DNA of 64,000 bases, from positions 3,720,001 through 3,784,000 of the forward strand of contig CAWIKL010000001.1 in assembly GCA_963836665.1 (NCBI GenBank), in the 5' to 3' direction. A model generated the notes under the pieces. That model saw only the letters and a program-made list of their open reading frames with translations, was not told the origin of the DNA and did no database searches. Positions 15,170 to 24,391 of this stretch are shown piece after piece; position 1 is the stretch's first letter, and every line of letters starts with the position of its first letter. Source of the DNA: JAICSD01 sp963836665. Lineage in GTDB: Bacteria; Acidobacteriota; Vicinamibacteria; Vicinamibacterales; 2-12-FULL-66-21. A program made the position numbers and the translations under genes.

Positions 15170-15656
15170 CAGAGCGTGGTACGCGATCTGGACGCGCTCG
15201 CGCCACGAACAGGTCGTCCGGGAACAGCTCGAGGGGAAGGGACTGGACGCGTTCCTGCCCACCATCACTCGCTGGAGCCGGTGGAAGGATCGCAAGAAAC
15301 AGATCGAATGGCCGCTCTTTCCCGGCTACTGTTTCGCCCGCTTCGAAAGCCGTGAGCGCCTGCCGGTGCTGCAATGCTCAGGCGTCGTCAGCATCGTGTC
15401 GTTCGACGGCGAGATCGTGCCGATTCCGGAACACGAGATCGATGCGATCCGCCGGCTGGTCGACAGCGATTTGCAGTTCGACCCCTGTCCGTTCATTCGT
15501 GAAGGGGCGATGGTCGAGGTCGTCCATGGTCCGCTGAAAGGGGTGGTCGGTCGCCTGGTGCGCAAGGGGGCGCACGCGCGCCTGGTGCTCTCGGTGGATC
15601 TGATCGGGCAGGCGGTCAGCGTCGAAGTCGACGCCGCCGACATTCGGGCGTACTGA
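15147..15656 (+). CDS. NusG-family transcription elongation/antitermination paralogue (UpxY/RfaH-like)
   Basis: 169 aa. The NGN domain opens with AWYAIWTRSRHEQVVREQLE and includes KKQIEWPLFPGYCFARF. A C-terminal KOW segment (GAMVEVVHGPLKGVVGRLV) ends near residue 145. Specialised paralogues of this kind ride RNA polymerase through long operons, often polysaccharide loci. TTG 15147 is the only start that keeps the whole NGN domain, and it overlaps the SurA-like gene by 23 bases; no clear Shine-Dalgarno is seen. It is not the housekeeping nusG, because secE and rplK are absent. Target operon unknown. Confidence 0.8.
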   Translation: MPPSPSDSRAWYAIWTRSRHEQVVREQLEGKGLDAFLPTITRWSRWKDRKKQIEWPLFPGYCFARFESRERLPVLQCSGVVSIVSFDGEIVPIPEHEIDAIRRLVDSDLQFDPCPFIREGAMVEVVHGPLKGVVGRLVRKGAHARLVLSVDLIGQAVSVEVDAADIRAY

Positions 15657-15657
15657 C

Positions 15658-16692
15658 ATGAAAATCGGCAAAGTCAGCCTGGACCAACCGTTCGCGCTCG
15701 CACCGATGGCGGGCATGACGGATACCGCGTTCAGGCGCCTCGTCAAGCGCCGCGGCGGCTGCGGGCTGGTCGTCACCGAGATGGTCAGCTCCGAGGGGCT
15801 TGTCCGCGGCATCGATCGAACGCTCGAGTACGCCGAGTACACCGAGGAAGAGCGGCCGGTGTCGATCCAGATCTTCGGCGGCGATCCGCAGAAAATGGCC
15901 GACGCCGCGCAGATCGTCGAAGGCATGGGCGCCGACATCGTCGACGTCAACATGGGCTGCCCCGTGCCGAAGATTGCCAAGCACAACGCCGGCTGCAGCC
16001 TGATGCGCGAACCGGAGCACGCGCAGTCGGTCGTGGCCGCGATGGCGAAGGCGGTGCGGATCCCGGTGACGGTGAAGATGCGCGCCGGCTGGGACGCGAG
16101 CGCCATCAACGCGCCGGATCTGGCGAGGCGGATGGAAGACGCCGGCGCCGCGGCGCTCGCCGTCCACGGCCGGACCGCGGCGCAGTCCTACACCGGTGCG
16201 TCCGACTGGGATCTGATCGACCGCGTTGCGGCCGGCGTCGGCATCCCCGTCTTTGGCAGCGGCGATTGCGTCGAGCCGGGCCAGATGGTCGACAAGCTGA
16301 GGGACGCGCGCGTGTCGGGTGTCCTGGTCGGCCGCGGCGCGCTGCGCAACCCGTGGATCTTCGAACAAGCCGCCGCGGTTGCACGCGGTGAGCGTCCGCG
16401 CGAGATCTCCCTGGAAGAGCGCGGTCTTTTTCTGCTTGAGTACGTCGATCTTCTTCTGCGCGAGCGTACCGGTGAGGCCAAGGGCTTCCGCCACCTCGCG
16501 CCGGGAACGCTCGCCGAACCGGCGCGCGGGCACGATCGCTGGGTGGTGAACAAGCTGCGCGCGCTGAACTCGTGGTACACCAAGGGGCTCGACAACGGAT
16601 CGCACCTGCGAACGGCGGTGAACAGCGCCGAATCGCTGTCGAAGCTCCGGCAGGTGATCGCCGAGTTCTTCGGCGTCTCCGTTGCCGCCTGA
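15658..16692 (+). CDS. dusB: tRNA-dihydrouridine synthase (Dus family)
   Basis: 344 aa flavoprotein that reduces uridine to dihydrouridine in the tRNA D-loop. The FMN-barrel start FALAPMAGMTDTAFRRLVK, the catalytic Cys in VDVNMGCPVPKI, the FMN-binding VKMRAGWD and HGRTAAQSYTG motifs, and the GVLVGRGALRNPWIF phosphate-binding loop are all present. It starts one base after the NusG-like gene's stop. Assignment to DusB rather than another Dus subgroup is by overall resemblance. Confidence 0.9.
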   Translation: MKIGKVSLDQPFALAPMAGMTDTAFRRLVKRRGGCGLVVTEMVSSEGLVRGIDRTLEYAEYTEEERPVSIQIFGGDPQKMADAAQIVEGMGADIVDVNMGCPVPKIAKHNAGCSLMREPEHAQSVVAAMAKAVRIPVTVKMRAGWDASAINAPDLARRMEDAGAAALAVHGRTAAQSYTGASDWDLIDRVAAGVGIPVFGSGDCVEPGQMVDKLRDARVSGVLVGRGALRNPWIFEQAAAVARGERPREISLEERGLFLLEYVDLLLRERTGEAKGFRHLAPGTLAEPARGHDRWVVNKLRALNSWYTKGLDNGSHLRTAVNSAESLSKLRQVIAEFFGVSVAA

Positions 16693-16728
16693 ACGCACGC
16701 GCCTGGTGCATCGGCGGCGCCGTGCAGA

Positions 16729-17061
16729 CTACTGGGACGCCGCTATTTTTTCGAGGCTGTAGTCGTACGCGAGCGCTGCCGAGGTCGCCGTGTAGAAGAG
16801 CCGGCCCAGCGCTTCATGCGCAGGCGCCCTCAGATATCGCTTGAGCGCCTCGATATCGTCGGCCTCAACGATCACCGCGTATTCAAAATCCTGGGTCATC
16901 AACTGCTCGTAGCCGGGCAGCCCGTGCTTCACGCGCCGCCCAAGACGTACCTCGACCTCCGGCAGATCGGCTGCCGATCGGCGGATCGTGTCCAGCGCCT
17001 CGGCGCGCTGCGTTTCGGTCAGGTCCGGCTTCGGCTGGAGCAGGACGACGTGCGCGATCAC
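16729..17061 (-). CDS. Dabb (stress-responsive alpha/beta-barrel) domain protein
   Basis: 110 aa single-domain protein of the dimeric alpha/beta-barrel type: start MIAHVVLLQPKPDLTE, a YEQLMTQDFEYAVIVEAD strand pair, and HEALGRLFYTATSAALAYDY near the end. Function in bacteria is mostly unknown. Its ATG overlaps the stop of the upstream repeat-protein gene by 4 bases, so it is the last gene of a minus-strand operon with the NtrC-type regulator. Confidence 0.8.
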   Translation of the reverse strand: MIAHVVLLQPKPDLTETQRAEALDTIRRSAADLPEVEVRLGRRVKHGLPGYEQLMTQDFEYAVIVEADDIEALKRYLRAPAHEALGRLFYTATSAALAYDYSLEKIAASQ

Positions 17062-18223
17062 TTGTCGTCCTTTTTCTTCTTCCAGCCGAACTTATGGGCC
17101 ATGCGTGCGCGTTTGACATTGCGCGGGACCTTGAAGCGCGCGCGCGGATCCTGGTTCGTTCCGCCCGGGCGCCAGTCGGGACCGCGGCGCTGTCCGCCGC
17201 CCGCGTCCGGCTTCTCGTTGTTGCCTTCCGGCTTGCGCGCTTCGCCGCGAGGCTTCCAGCCGCCGGTTTGTGGCGGGCGTCCTTCACCGCGAGGCTTCGA
17301 GCCATCGGCTTGTGGCGGGCGTCCTTCACCGCGAGGCTTCCAGCCACCGGTTTGTGGCGGCCGTCCTTCGCCGCGAGGTTTCCAGCCACCGGCTTGTGGC
17401 GGGCGTCCTTCACCGCGAGGCTTCCAGCCACCGGCTTGTGGCGGGCGTCCTTCACCGCGAGGCTTCCAGCCACCGGCTTGTGGCGGGCGTCCTTCGCCGC
17501 GAGGTTTCCAGCCACCGGCTTGTGGGGGGCGTCCTTCGCCGCGAGGTTTCCAGCCACCGGCTTGTGGCGGGCGTCCTTCGCCGTGAGGCTTCGAGCCGCC
17601 GGCTTGTGGTGGACGCTTGTCGCCGGAAGGTTTCCAGCCGCCGGCTTGCGGCGGGCGGCCTTCGCCGCGAGGTTTCCAGCCGCCGGCTTGCGGTGGGCGC
17701 TTGTCGCCGGAAGGTTTCCAGCCGCCGGCTTGTGGGGGGCGTCCTTCGCCCCGAGGCTTCCAGCCGCCGGCATGCGGGGGGCGTCCTTCGCCCCGAGGCT
17801 TCCAGCCACCGGCTTGCGGCGGGCGTCCTTCGCCGCGAGGTTTCCAGCCGCCAGCTTGCGGTGGACGTCCTTCATCGCCACGAGGTTTCACACTGTCAGG
17901 TCGCGGCGGCGGTCCTTCTTCGCGAGACCTCCCGCCTTCGCTTTGCGGCGGAGCATCGTCGCGAGGTTTCCACTGGCCGGGCCTCGGTCGTGGACCAGAT
18001 GGGCGCGAACGCTCGTGCCTCTCGACGCGCTCGCGGACCAACGCGGCCTGCGCCTCCTCTTCCGAGTACCACAGCTTGCCACGCGCGAAAAACCGGATCT
18101 GTGCGTCCGGATGACGCACTTGAATCTGCTTGAAGGTCGGCAGCAGTTCTTCGCGTGAACCAGAGCGGAAGGCCGTGCCCTCTCCGCCGTAGATGATCGT
18201 CCAGTAGGTGAATCGGGGCGGCA

Positions 18224-18224
<1 letters not shown>
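17058..18224 (-). CDS. Repeat protein: small N-terminal domain, about 15 tandem 14-residue repeats, basic tail
   Basis: 388 aa, function not recognised. Residues about 1-70 form a folded-looking domain (RFTYWTIIYGGEGTAFRSGS, HPDAQIRFFARGKLWYSEEE). From about residue 110 to 330 come roughly 15 copies of a KPRGEGRPPQAGGW unit, probably disordered, rich in Arg, Gly and Pro. The end is strongly basic (MAHKFGWKKKKDDK). RG-rich repeats and a Lys tail suggest nucleic-acid binding, but this is inference. The start overlaps the upstream regulator's stop by one base. The 42-bp unit keeps all frames open, which produces spurious overlapping reading frames on both strands. Confidence 0.8.
17241..17890 (-). 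repeat. 42-bp in-frame tandem repeat array
   Basis: About 15 copies of a 42-bp unit encode KPRGEGRPPQAGGW and variants (PSGDKRPPQAGGW, PHGEGRPPQAGGS). Copies between about 17330 and 17590 are nearly identical, whereas the promoter-proximal copies alternate GEG and GDK types. This suggests recent expansion at the 3' end of the gene. The unit length is a multiple of three, so copy-number change preserves the frame. Confidence 0.9.
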
Positions 18225-19606
<1,382 letters not shown>

Positions 19607-19777
19607 TTAGTCGGGCGCCGGTATTTTGACACCCACCCAGGCCGGGGTCAACAACCAGAGACGAGCGCCGGACTACAGGCGATCGTCCGCTCCTCCGATA
19701 ACCATCAACGAACCCAACGCGGGCTGCGTGGCGAGAAAGCGGCAGGGGGTCTGGGACGAAGCCCAGACGGAAAAATA

Positions 19778-19975
19778 ATGATGGACCGCAAGACGATTTC
19801 AATCATGAAGGCGTGCGAGCTGGTCGGTGTCAGCCGGCGCACCATCTACAACTGGATCGCCAGCGGGAAAGTAGAGTACGTGCGCACAGCCGGCGGTTCG
19901 GTCCGCATTTTCGTCGACACGCTCTGGCGGGAGCCGGGCCGCAGCGGAGAGCTGACGCGCAAAGAAGCCTCATGA
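19778..19975 (+). CDS. Small excisionase/MerR-type helix-turn-helix protein
   Basis: 65 aa from the ATG pair at 19778/19781. KTISIMKACELVGVSRRTIYN is a winged-helix HTH of the excisionase/MerR-like type, and the wing strand is VEYVRTAGGSVRIF. The upstream stretch GGAAAAATA is purine-rich but not a clear Shine-Dalgarno. Its TGA overlaps the ATG of the next gene (ATGA), so the two are coupled. No integrase or phage gene is nearby, so it is more likely a regulator than a recombination factor. Confidence 0.75.
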   Translation: MMDRKTISIMKACELVGVSRRTIYNWIASGKVEYVRTAGGSVRIFVDTLWREPGRSGELTRKEAS

Positions 19976-20199
19976 TGCCGGCCGCCGACAACCGCACCCG
20001 CCAGACGGGCGACGATCTCAATGACCTCGGGCCCCTGTTTCACCGCCTGAACAACCAGCTCGGGATCATCCTCGCGAACGCCGAGCTGCTCGAGGCCAAG
20101 AGCGCAGACGAGATGGGACGCGCCCGCGCCGCACAGGTCGTCTCCAGCGTTCTCGATGCGATGTCGACCGCGCGCGAAATCCGACAGCGCGTCCGCTAA
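19972..20199 (+). CDS. Kinase-less DHp-like miniprotein (histidine-kinase H-box without ATPase domain)
   Basis: 75 aa. The core LFHRLNNQLGIILANAELLE closely resembles the phosphoacceptor helix of histidine kinases (H-x-L-N-N-x-L), followed by a second helix (AAQVVSSVLDAMSTAREIRQR). No HATPase domain follows before the stop. It could dimerise with kinases, act as a phosphotransfer protein, or be a remnant. It is coupled by ATGA to the HTH gene. The exact family is not known to me. Confidence 0.6.
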   Translation: MMPAADNRTRQTGDDLNDLGPLFHRLNNQLGIILANAELLEAKSADEMGRARAAQVVSSVLDAMSTAREIRQRVR

Positions 20200-20486
20200 C
20201 GACCAACCTCCGTCATTTCTCCAACAACGCCACACCGCCGCACGCCTTGGAGTCAACCGAGTCGGCGCAAGCCTGCCAAAACCTTGACAAAACCCTAAGA
20301 TAATAGTCAACAAAATGACGCATAATGCCTGTCGTTTCACGCGCGTGCACATGGCGGCACGGATCTAACTGCTTCTACACGAATAAGTTATGAGCCATAG
20401 ACGTCTACGGACACGTTTCGTCTTGGGTTCGCTTTTCGGGTGGTATCGCCGTTGCGGTTGGGGTGCGGCCAAGGAGACCCAATCTC

Positions 20487-21416
20487 ATGCAGCGTCAGCC
20501 CCTCGTCACCAGTCAGCGTGATCGTGTCGCCGCCGGCCTTCCCTTCGTGGAGTCGCTGGCGCGCCGCGTCGCTTCTTCGATGCCGCACTCGATCGAGCTC
20601 GGCGATCTCGTCCAGGACGGGATGCTCGGCCTGATGGACGCCGCGTGCCGCTTCGACGAGGCGCGGGGCATCAAGTTCGAAACCTTTGCCGAGCGGCGGG
20701 TGCGCGGCGCGATGATTGACGCGCTTCGTCGCGACGCCTGGCCGCGCGGCGTGCGCCGGCAGCGCCGCGAACTCGAGGCCGCACGCGAGGAACTGCGCCG
20801 CGAGCTGGGTGCGGAGCCGTCGCTCGCCGATCTCGCGGCGCGCGTCGGTTCAGACGAGGCGCGCCTGAGCCGCACCATTGTCCGTATCAACACCATCGAA
20901 TCGACGTCGCCGCTGTCCGCGGGGGACAACGTCGATGGGACGATGCTGCCGACTGCGCTCGTGCCGTCCGAGCCGACCGCGCCGGATCGCGCCTACGAGG
21001 ACCTCGAGGTCCGCGACCGCGTCCGTGCCGCGATCGCCTCGCTGCCGCCGCGCGAACGCAAGGTGATCGGGCTCTATTACTACCAGGAAGCCACGATGAA
21101 GCAGATTGGCGCCGCGATCGGCGTCAACGAGTCTCGCGTCAGCCAGCTGCACGCCCGCGCCATCCAGCGACTGCGCAAGTCGCTTGGCGCCGATTGCTCG
21201 ATGGAGGAAGCGGCCAAGGCGTTGCGTCCGGCAATCATCTCCTTCCAGCAGACGATGATGCGTCTGAAGCTGGCCAAGACCACGGAGGCAACGGTGCGAG
21301 CGGATGTCCCGGCCGTTGTCCTTCAATACAAGAAGTCGGCGAAAACGCCGGCCAGGCACCGCGTCGGGGCGGGCAGTCCGTTCGCCGCCGGCACCCGGGT
21401 CGCCGCCGCGAGGTAA
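20487..21416 (+). CDS. FliA/WhiG-family (group 3) RNA polymerase sigma factor
   Basis: 309 aa from ATG 20487, chosen because of a strong AAGGAGA Shine-Dalgarno nine bases upstream. Region 2 is LPFVESLARRVASSM followed by IELGDLVQDGMLGLMDA and GIKFETFAERRVRGAMIDAL. Region 3 follows (LGAEPSLADLAARVGSDEAR). Region 4 ends ESRVSQLHARAIQRLRKSL with LPPRERKVIGLYYYQEATM. About 70 residues beyond region 4 are unusual for the family (about 240 aa is normal). No flagellar genes are in the window, so its regulon may not be motility. Confidence 0.9.
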   Translation: MQRQPLVTSQRDRVAAGLPFVESLARRVASSMPHSIELGDLVQDGMLGLMDAACRFDEARGIKFETFAERRVRGAMIDALRRDAWPRGVRRQRRELEAAREELRRELGAEPSLADLAARVGSDEARLSRTIVRINTIESTSPLSAGDNVDGTMLPTALVPSEPTAPDRAYEDLEVRDRVRAAIASLPPRERKVIGLYYYQEATMKQIGAAIGVNESRVSQLHARAIQRLRKSLGADCSMEEAAKALRPAIISFQQTMMRLKLAKTTEATVRADVPAVVLQYKKSAKTPARHRVGAGSPFAAGTRVAAAR

Positions 21417-21418
21417 CG

Positions 21419-23023
21419 TCAGCCCACCACGTCGCGGGCGGTGCGCAGCAGATCGCGTAGGCGGAACGGCTTGGCCAGCCAGCGGCAGCCCGTCTCCTCG
21501 AGGAATTGCTCCGCCTCGGTGCCGGCGACATCACCGGTGACGAATACGATCCGCCGCGCGACTTCGGGGTGCTCGCGCTCGAGCGCGCGGTAGAACGTCA
21601 TCCCGTCGACGCGCGGCATCTTCAGGTCGCAGACAATCAGATCGTAGACGCGCGCCTTGACGCGCATCAGCGCTTCACCGCCGTCGCGCGCGCGATCGAC
21701 GGCGAAGCCGGCGTCGGTTAGCGACTCCGCCACCGCGGCCGCCAATGCTTCCTCGTCCTCGACCACGAGGACGACCGAGCCGGCGCCGCCGCCTGGCTCG
21801 GCGGCGACCGCCTCCTTCGCCGTGATCTGTTTCACTGGTCCGTCGGTCACGGGCAGCGCGAGAAAGAACGAAGCACCCGTTCCCGGCTCCGAGTTCACCG
21901 TGATGCGGCCGCCGTGCTCCTGGATGATCGCGTAGGCCACGGTCAGACCGAGCCCCGTACCCTTGCCGACCTCCTTCGTCGTGAAGAACGGATCGAAAAT
22001 TTTCGGCTGCACGTCTTCCGGCACGCCCGGCCCATCGTCGTTAACCTCGAGCATGACCGCGTCGTTGTCGAAGTCGTGCCACGTGCGCAGCACCATCGCG
22101 CCACGTCCGTTGGCGCCGAGCATCGCCTGCTCGGCGTTGATGATCAGGTTGAGCAGGACCTGCTGGAATTGGTGCGGGTCGGCGAACACCAACGGCAGGC
22201 CGGCGGCCAGGGCCTCGACCACCGCGATGTTGCTCAGCCGCTGCTCGTGGGTGCGCAGCGCGAGGGTCTGGCGCACGACCTGATTCACGTCGACCATCGC
22301 CCGGGTGGTGTGCCGCTTGCGGGCGAACGTGAGGAGGTTTCTCACGATCTTGGCGGCGCGCTCCGATTCGCTGAGAATCGTCTCGAGGCCCCGTTTCGTC
22401 TGGTCGTCGACGGACCGCTGCGACAGGCGCTCGGCCCACGTCAGGATCGTCGCCAGCGGATTGTTGAGCTCGTGCGCCACGCCCGAGATCGTCTGGCCGA
22501 GGGCGGCGAGCTTCTCCGCCTGCAACAGCTGGTGATACAGATCACGCGCCTGATCCTCCAGTCGCTTGCGCTCGCTGACATCGCGCATCAGCGCCTCGAT
22601 GCGGACGCCGCCTGCTTCGTCCGGCTCGGCGTGCGCGGTCACTTCCACCCAGATCGCGACCTTGTCGGCGCGGCGCAGCCGCAGCAAGTAGTCGGTCAGG
22701 GAGCCGTCGCGCTGGAGCCGGGCCAGGAAGCCGTCGCGCGCCTGCGGATCGACGAAGCGATCCCCGTCGAAGGGGCGGATCTCGGTTTCGGGCGCGTCGG
22801 CGGCGAAGCCGAACATCAGCTTGAGATGAGGATTGGCGGAGACGGTCCGCGTCGCTGCGCCGTCGATGGCGCCGATATAGACGCCTTCGTGCACCGCCTC
22901 GAACAGCCTGGCGAACGCTTCGATTGTCTGGCGCTCGGTGCCGGTCGCTTCATTGCGCGGCCGTTCCGCCATCCGCTCCACTCCGCTCCCAGCGTTCTCG
23001 GGATCGGCGCCGGCCGCGTCCAT
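21419..23023 (-). CDS. Soluble PAS histidine kinase with C-terminal receiver domain
   Basis: 534 aa hybrid kinase without membrane segments. PAS domain at residues about 38-150, HisKA with His184 in GVAHELNNPLATILTWAERL, and HATPase_c (N box NAEQAMLG, G1 DDGPGVPE, G2 GKGTGLGL). A receiver domain after about residue 410 carries the acceptor Asp in IVCDLKMPRVDG. The start codon lies one base after the stop of the PCYCGC selenoprotein gene (TAG-C-ATG), so the two form one operon. That pairing is the only clue to its stimulus. Confidence 0.92.
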   Translation of the reverse strand: MDAAGADPENAGSGVERMAERPRNEATGTERQTIEAFARLFEAVHEGVYIGAIDGAATRTVSANPHLKLMFGFAADAPETEIRPFDGDRFVDPQARDGFLARLQRDGSLTDYLLRLRRADKVAIWVEVTAHAEPDEAGGVRIEALMRDVSERKRLEDQARDLYHQLLQAEKLAALGQTISGVAHELNNPLATILTWAERLSQRSVDDQTKRGLETILSESERAAKIVRNLLTFARKRHTTRAMVDVNQVVRQTLALRTHEQRLSNIAVVEALAAGLPLVFADPHQFQQVLLNLIINAEQAMLGANGRGAMVLRTWHDFDNDAVMLEVNDDGPGVPEDVQPKIFDPFFTTKEVGKGTGLGLTVAYAIIQEHGGRITVNSEPGTGASFFLALPVTDGPVKQITAKEAVAAEPGGGAGSVVLVVEDEEALAAAVAESLTDAGFAVDRARDGGEALMRVKARVYDLIVCDLKMPRVDGMTFYRALEREHPEVARRIVFVTGDVAGTEAEQFLEETGCRWLAKPFRLRDLLRTARDVVG

Positions 23024-23024
23024 G

Positions 23025-23531
23025 CTATTTCGGGCTCTCGATCGGCGGCGTCGGCGTCATCGTCGGGAACTGCGGCCGGTAGGTTGTCTCGATCGCCGTT
23101 CGGATCGACGCGATCGGCGCGCCCGACGTGTGCATCTGCATCGCCTCACGGGCGACGTCGAGGCACACCGCTCAACCAATGCCGTGCGGTTCCCACTCCG
23201 TCACGCGTCCGCGTTCGTCCCGCGCCGCGACGAAGCAGTCGTCGTTGTGCTTGTGTCCGCGACTTTCGCAGCCGCAGAAGCAGGGAATCCTGCTGAGTAC
23301 CTCAGGATGATCCGCGGCGAAGTGGAACACGGCCTCGACGACATCCATCGGGCGCGCCGGTGGAAACGGGACCTGCGGCAGCGGCAGATACGCCGGCGCG
23401 GGTGGCTCTGCGACACCGCGTGCCGGGAGGGCAACCGGCGCGGCGGCCTGTTGCGGCGGCGGCGCTGCCTGGCGGCTGCACGCCGAAACGGCGGTCAACA
23501 GGACGGCAATCGCGAGGCGCCGGCGCGACAT
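23025..23531 (-). CDS. PCYCGC-motif lipoprotein, predicted selenoprotein (in-frame UGA = Sec120)
   Basis: 168 aa when the TGA at 23172-23174 is read through. A signal peptide ends in a perfect lipobox VSAC (lipid Cys18). A Pro/Ala linker follows, then the PF13798-type domain: PEVLSRIPCFCGC (Cys84, 86, 88), a GHKHNDDCFV box (Cys99), VTEWEPHGIG, UGA, AVCLDVAREAMQM, and a PTMTPTPP tail. Homologues I recall have CxxC where this gene has U-A-V-C, so UGA replaces the first Cys (Sec120, Cys123). The frame after UGA stays family-like for 48 residues to a TAG. A SECIS-like hairpin follows. PCYCGC function is unknown; Cys-rich metal or redox chemistry outside the membrane is inferred. A stop at UGA would delete the last third of a conserved domain. 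Confidence 0.88.
23139..23157 (-). promoter_or_regulatory. Bacterial SECIS-like hairpin in the PCYCGC gene
   Basis: Downstream of the UGA (23174-23172) on the minus strand, CGTCGCC (bases 15-21 after UGA) pairs with GGCGATG (bases 27-33) as a 7-bp stem with one G-U pair. The loop CGUGA starts at base 22 and has G in second place, within the known distance and loop rule for bacterial SECIS elements. An alternative stem GCCTC/GAGGC exists, so folding should be computed. Confidence 0.6.
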
Positions 23532-23586
23532 GGCGTCATCTTAGCACTGCGCCTGAAACGCCAGGCAGGGTGATAATCGGCAGCTA

Positions 23587-24381
23587 ATGTTCGAGGCGCA
23601 CCTCTTCAGAGATCAGGTGGCTGTGATCACCGGCGGTGGCACCGGCATCGGGTTGGCCATCGCGACGCGACTCGGTGCGCTTGGTGCGCGCGTCGCCATC
23701 GCCAGCCGCAACAGCAAACATCTCGAGGCCGGGTGCGCCGCCCTCAGCGGGGCGGGCATCGACGCGCTCGCGATCCAGCTCGACGTGCGCAACCCGGAGC
23801 AGGTTGACGAGATGGTCGTCCGCACCGTGAAGCACTACGGCAGCGTCGACATTCTCGTCAACAACGCGGCCGGCAATTTCATTTGCCGCGCCGAAGACCT
23901 CTCGCCCAACGGCTGGAACGCGGTCATCGGAATCGTCCTGAGCGGCACCTTCTTCTGTTCGCGCGCGGTCGGGCAGTACATGATCGCGCGCGGGCGCGGC
24001 GGCTCGATTGTCAACATCCTCGCCAACTACGTGTGGACGGGCAGCCCCGGCACGATTCACAGCGCCGCCGCCAAGGCCGGCGTGATGTCGATGACGCAGA
24101 CGCTCGCGGTAGAGTGGGCGCGGCACGGCATCCGCGTCAACGCCGTGGCACCGGGGCCAATCGACGCCTCGCCCGGCGCCGCCCGGCAATTGTGGAGCAC
24201 TCCCGGTGCCGTCGATCGCATCACCGCCATGATTCCGGCGGGTCGCTGGGGCCGTCCCGGCGAAGTGGCCGACGCCGTCGCCTTTCTCGCGGCACCGGGC
24301 AGCACGTTCATCACCGGCGAGACCCTCACTGTCGACGGGGGCGCGTGGATGAACCGGGGCACGTTTGGATTTCTGCCATGA
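23587..24381 (+). CDS. Short-chain dehydrogenase/reductase, 2,4-dienoyl-CoA reductase-like
   Basis: 264 aa SDR. NADP-binding TGGGTGIG motif near residue 16, NNAAGN, and a C-terminal FITGETLTVDGGAWMN. In place of the classic YxxxK there is IHSAAAKAGV, in which Ser/Ala replaces Tyr as in peroxisomal-type 2,4-dienoyl-CoA reductases, while Lys is retained. The likely role is reduction of dienoyl-CoA intermediates in unsaturated fatty-acid beta-oxidation. It is divergently placed from the PCYCGC gene (55 bases apart) and 10 bases before the EamA gene. Confidence 0.82.
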   Translation: MFEAHLFRDQVAVITGGGTGIGLAIATRLGALGARVAIASRNSKHLEAGCAALSGAGIDALAIQLDVRNPEQVDEMVVRTVKHYGSVDILVNNAAGNFICRAEDLSPNGWNAVIGIVLSGTFFCSRAVGQYMIARGRGGSIVNILANYVWTGSPGTIHSAAAKAGVMSMTQTLAVEWARHGIRVNAVAPGPIDASPGAARQLWSTPGAVDRITAMIPAGRWGRPGEVADAVAFLAAPGSTFITGETLTVDGGAWMNRGTFGFLP

Positions 24382-24391
24382 TCAGTCCACG

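Noticed and set aside
17241..17890. Possible CRISPR-like repeat array
   Set aside because: The 42-bp units are contiguous with no spacers, keep one reading frame and encode a protein repeat.
17094..18158. Plus-strand repeat protein opposite the 42-bp array
   Set aside because: The repeat unit is free of stops in every frame. Only the minus-strand product has a sensible N-terminal domain, start overlap with the regulator and basic C-terminus.
20281..20345. Sigma-70 promoter with TTGACA near 20284
   Set aside because: The nearest -10-like words are about 9 or 31 bases away, not 16-18, so the pair is not credible.
23172..23174. TGA as the true end of the PCYCGC gene
   Set aside because: The following 48 codons match the family's C-terminal pattern, including its second CxxC Cys and the Pro-Thr tail, and end tightly against the next gene. 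Termination here would remove a third of the conserved domain.
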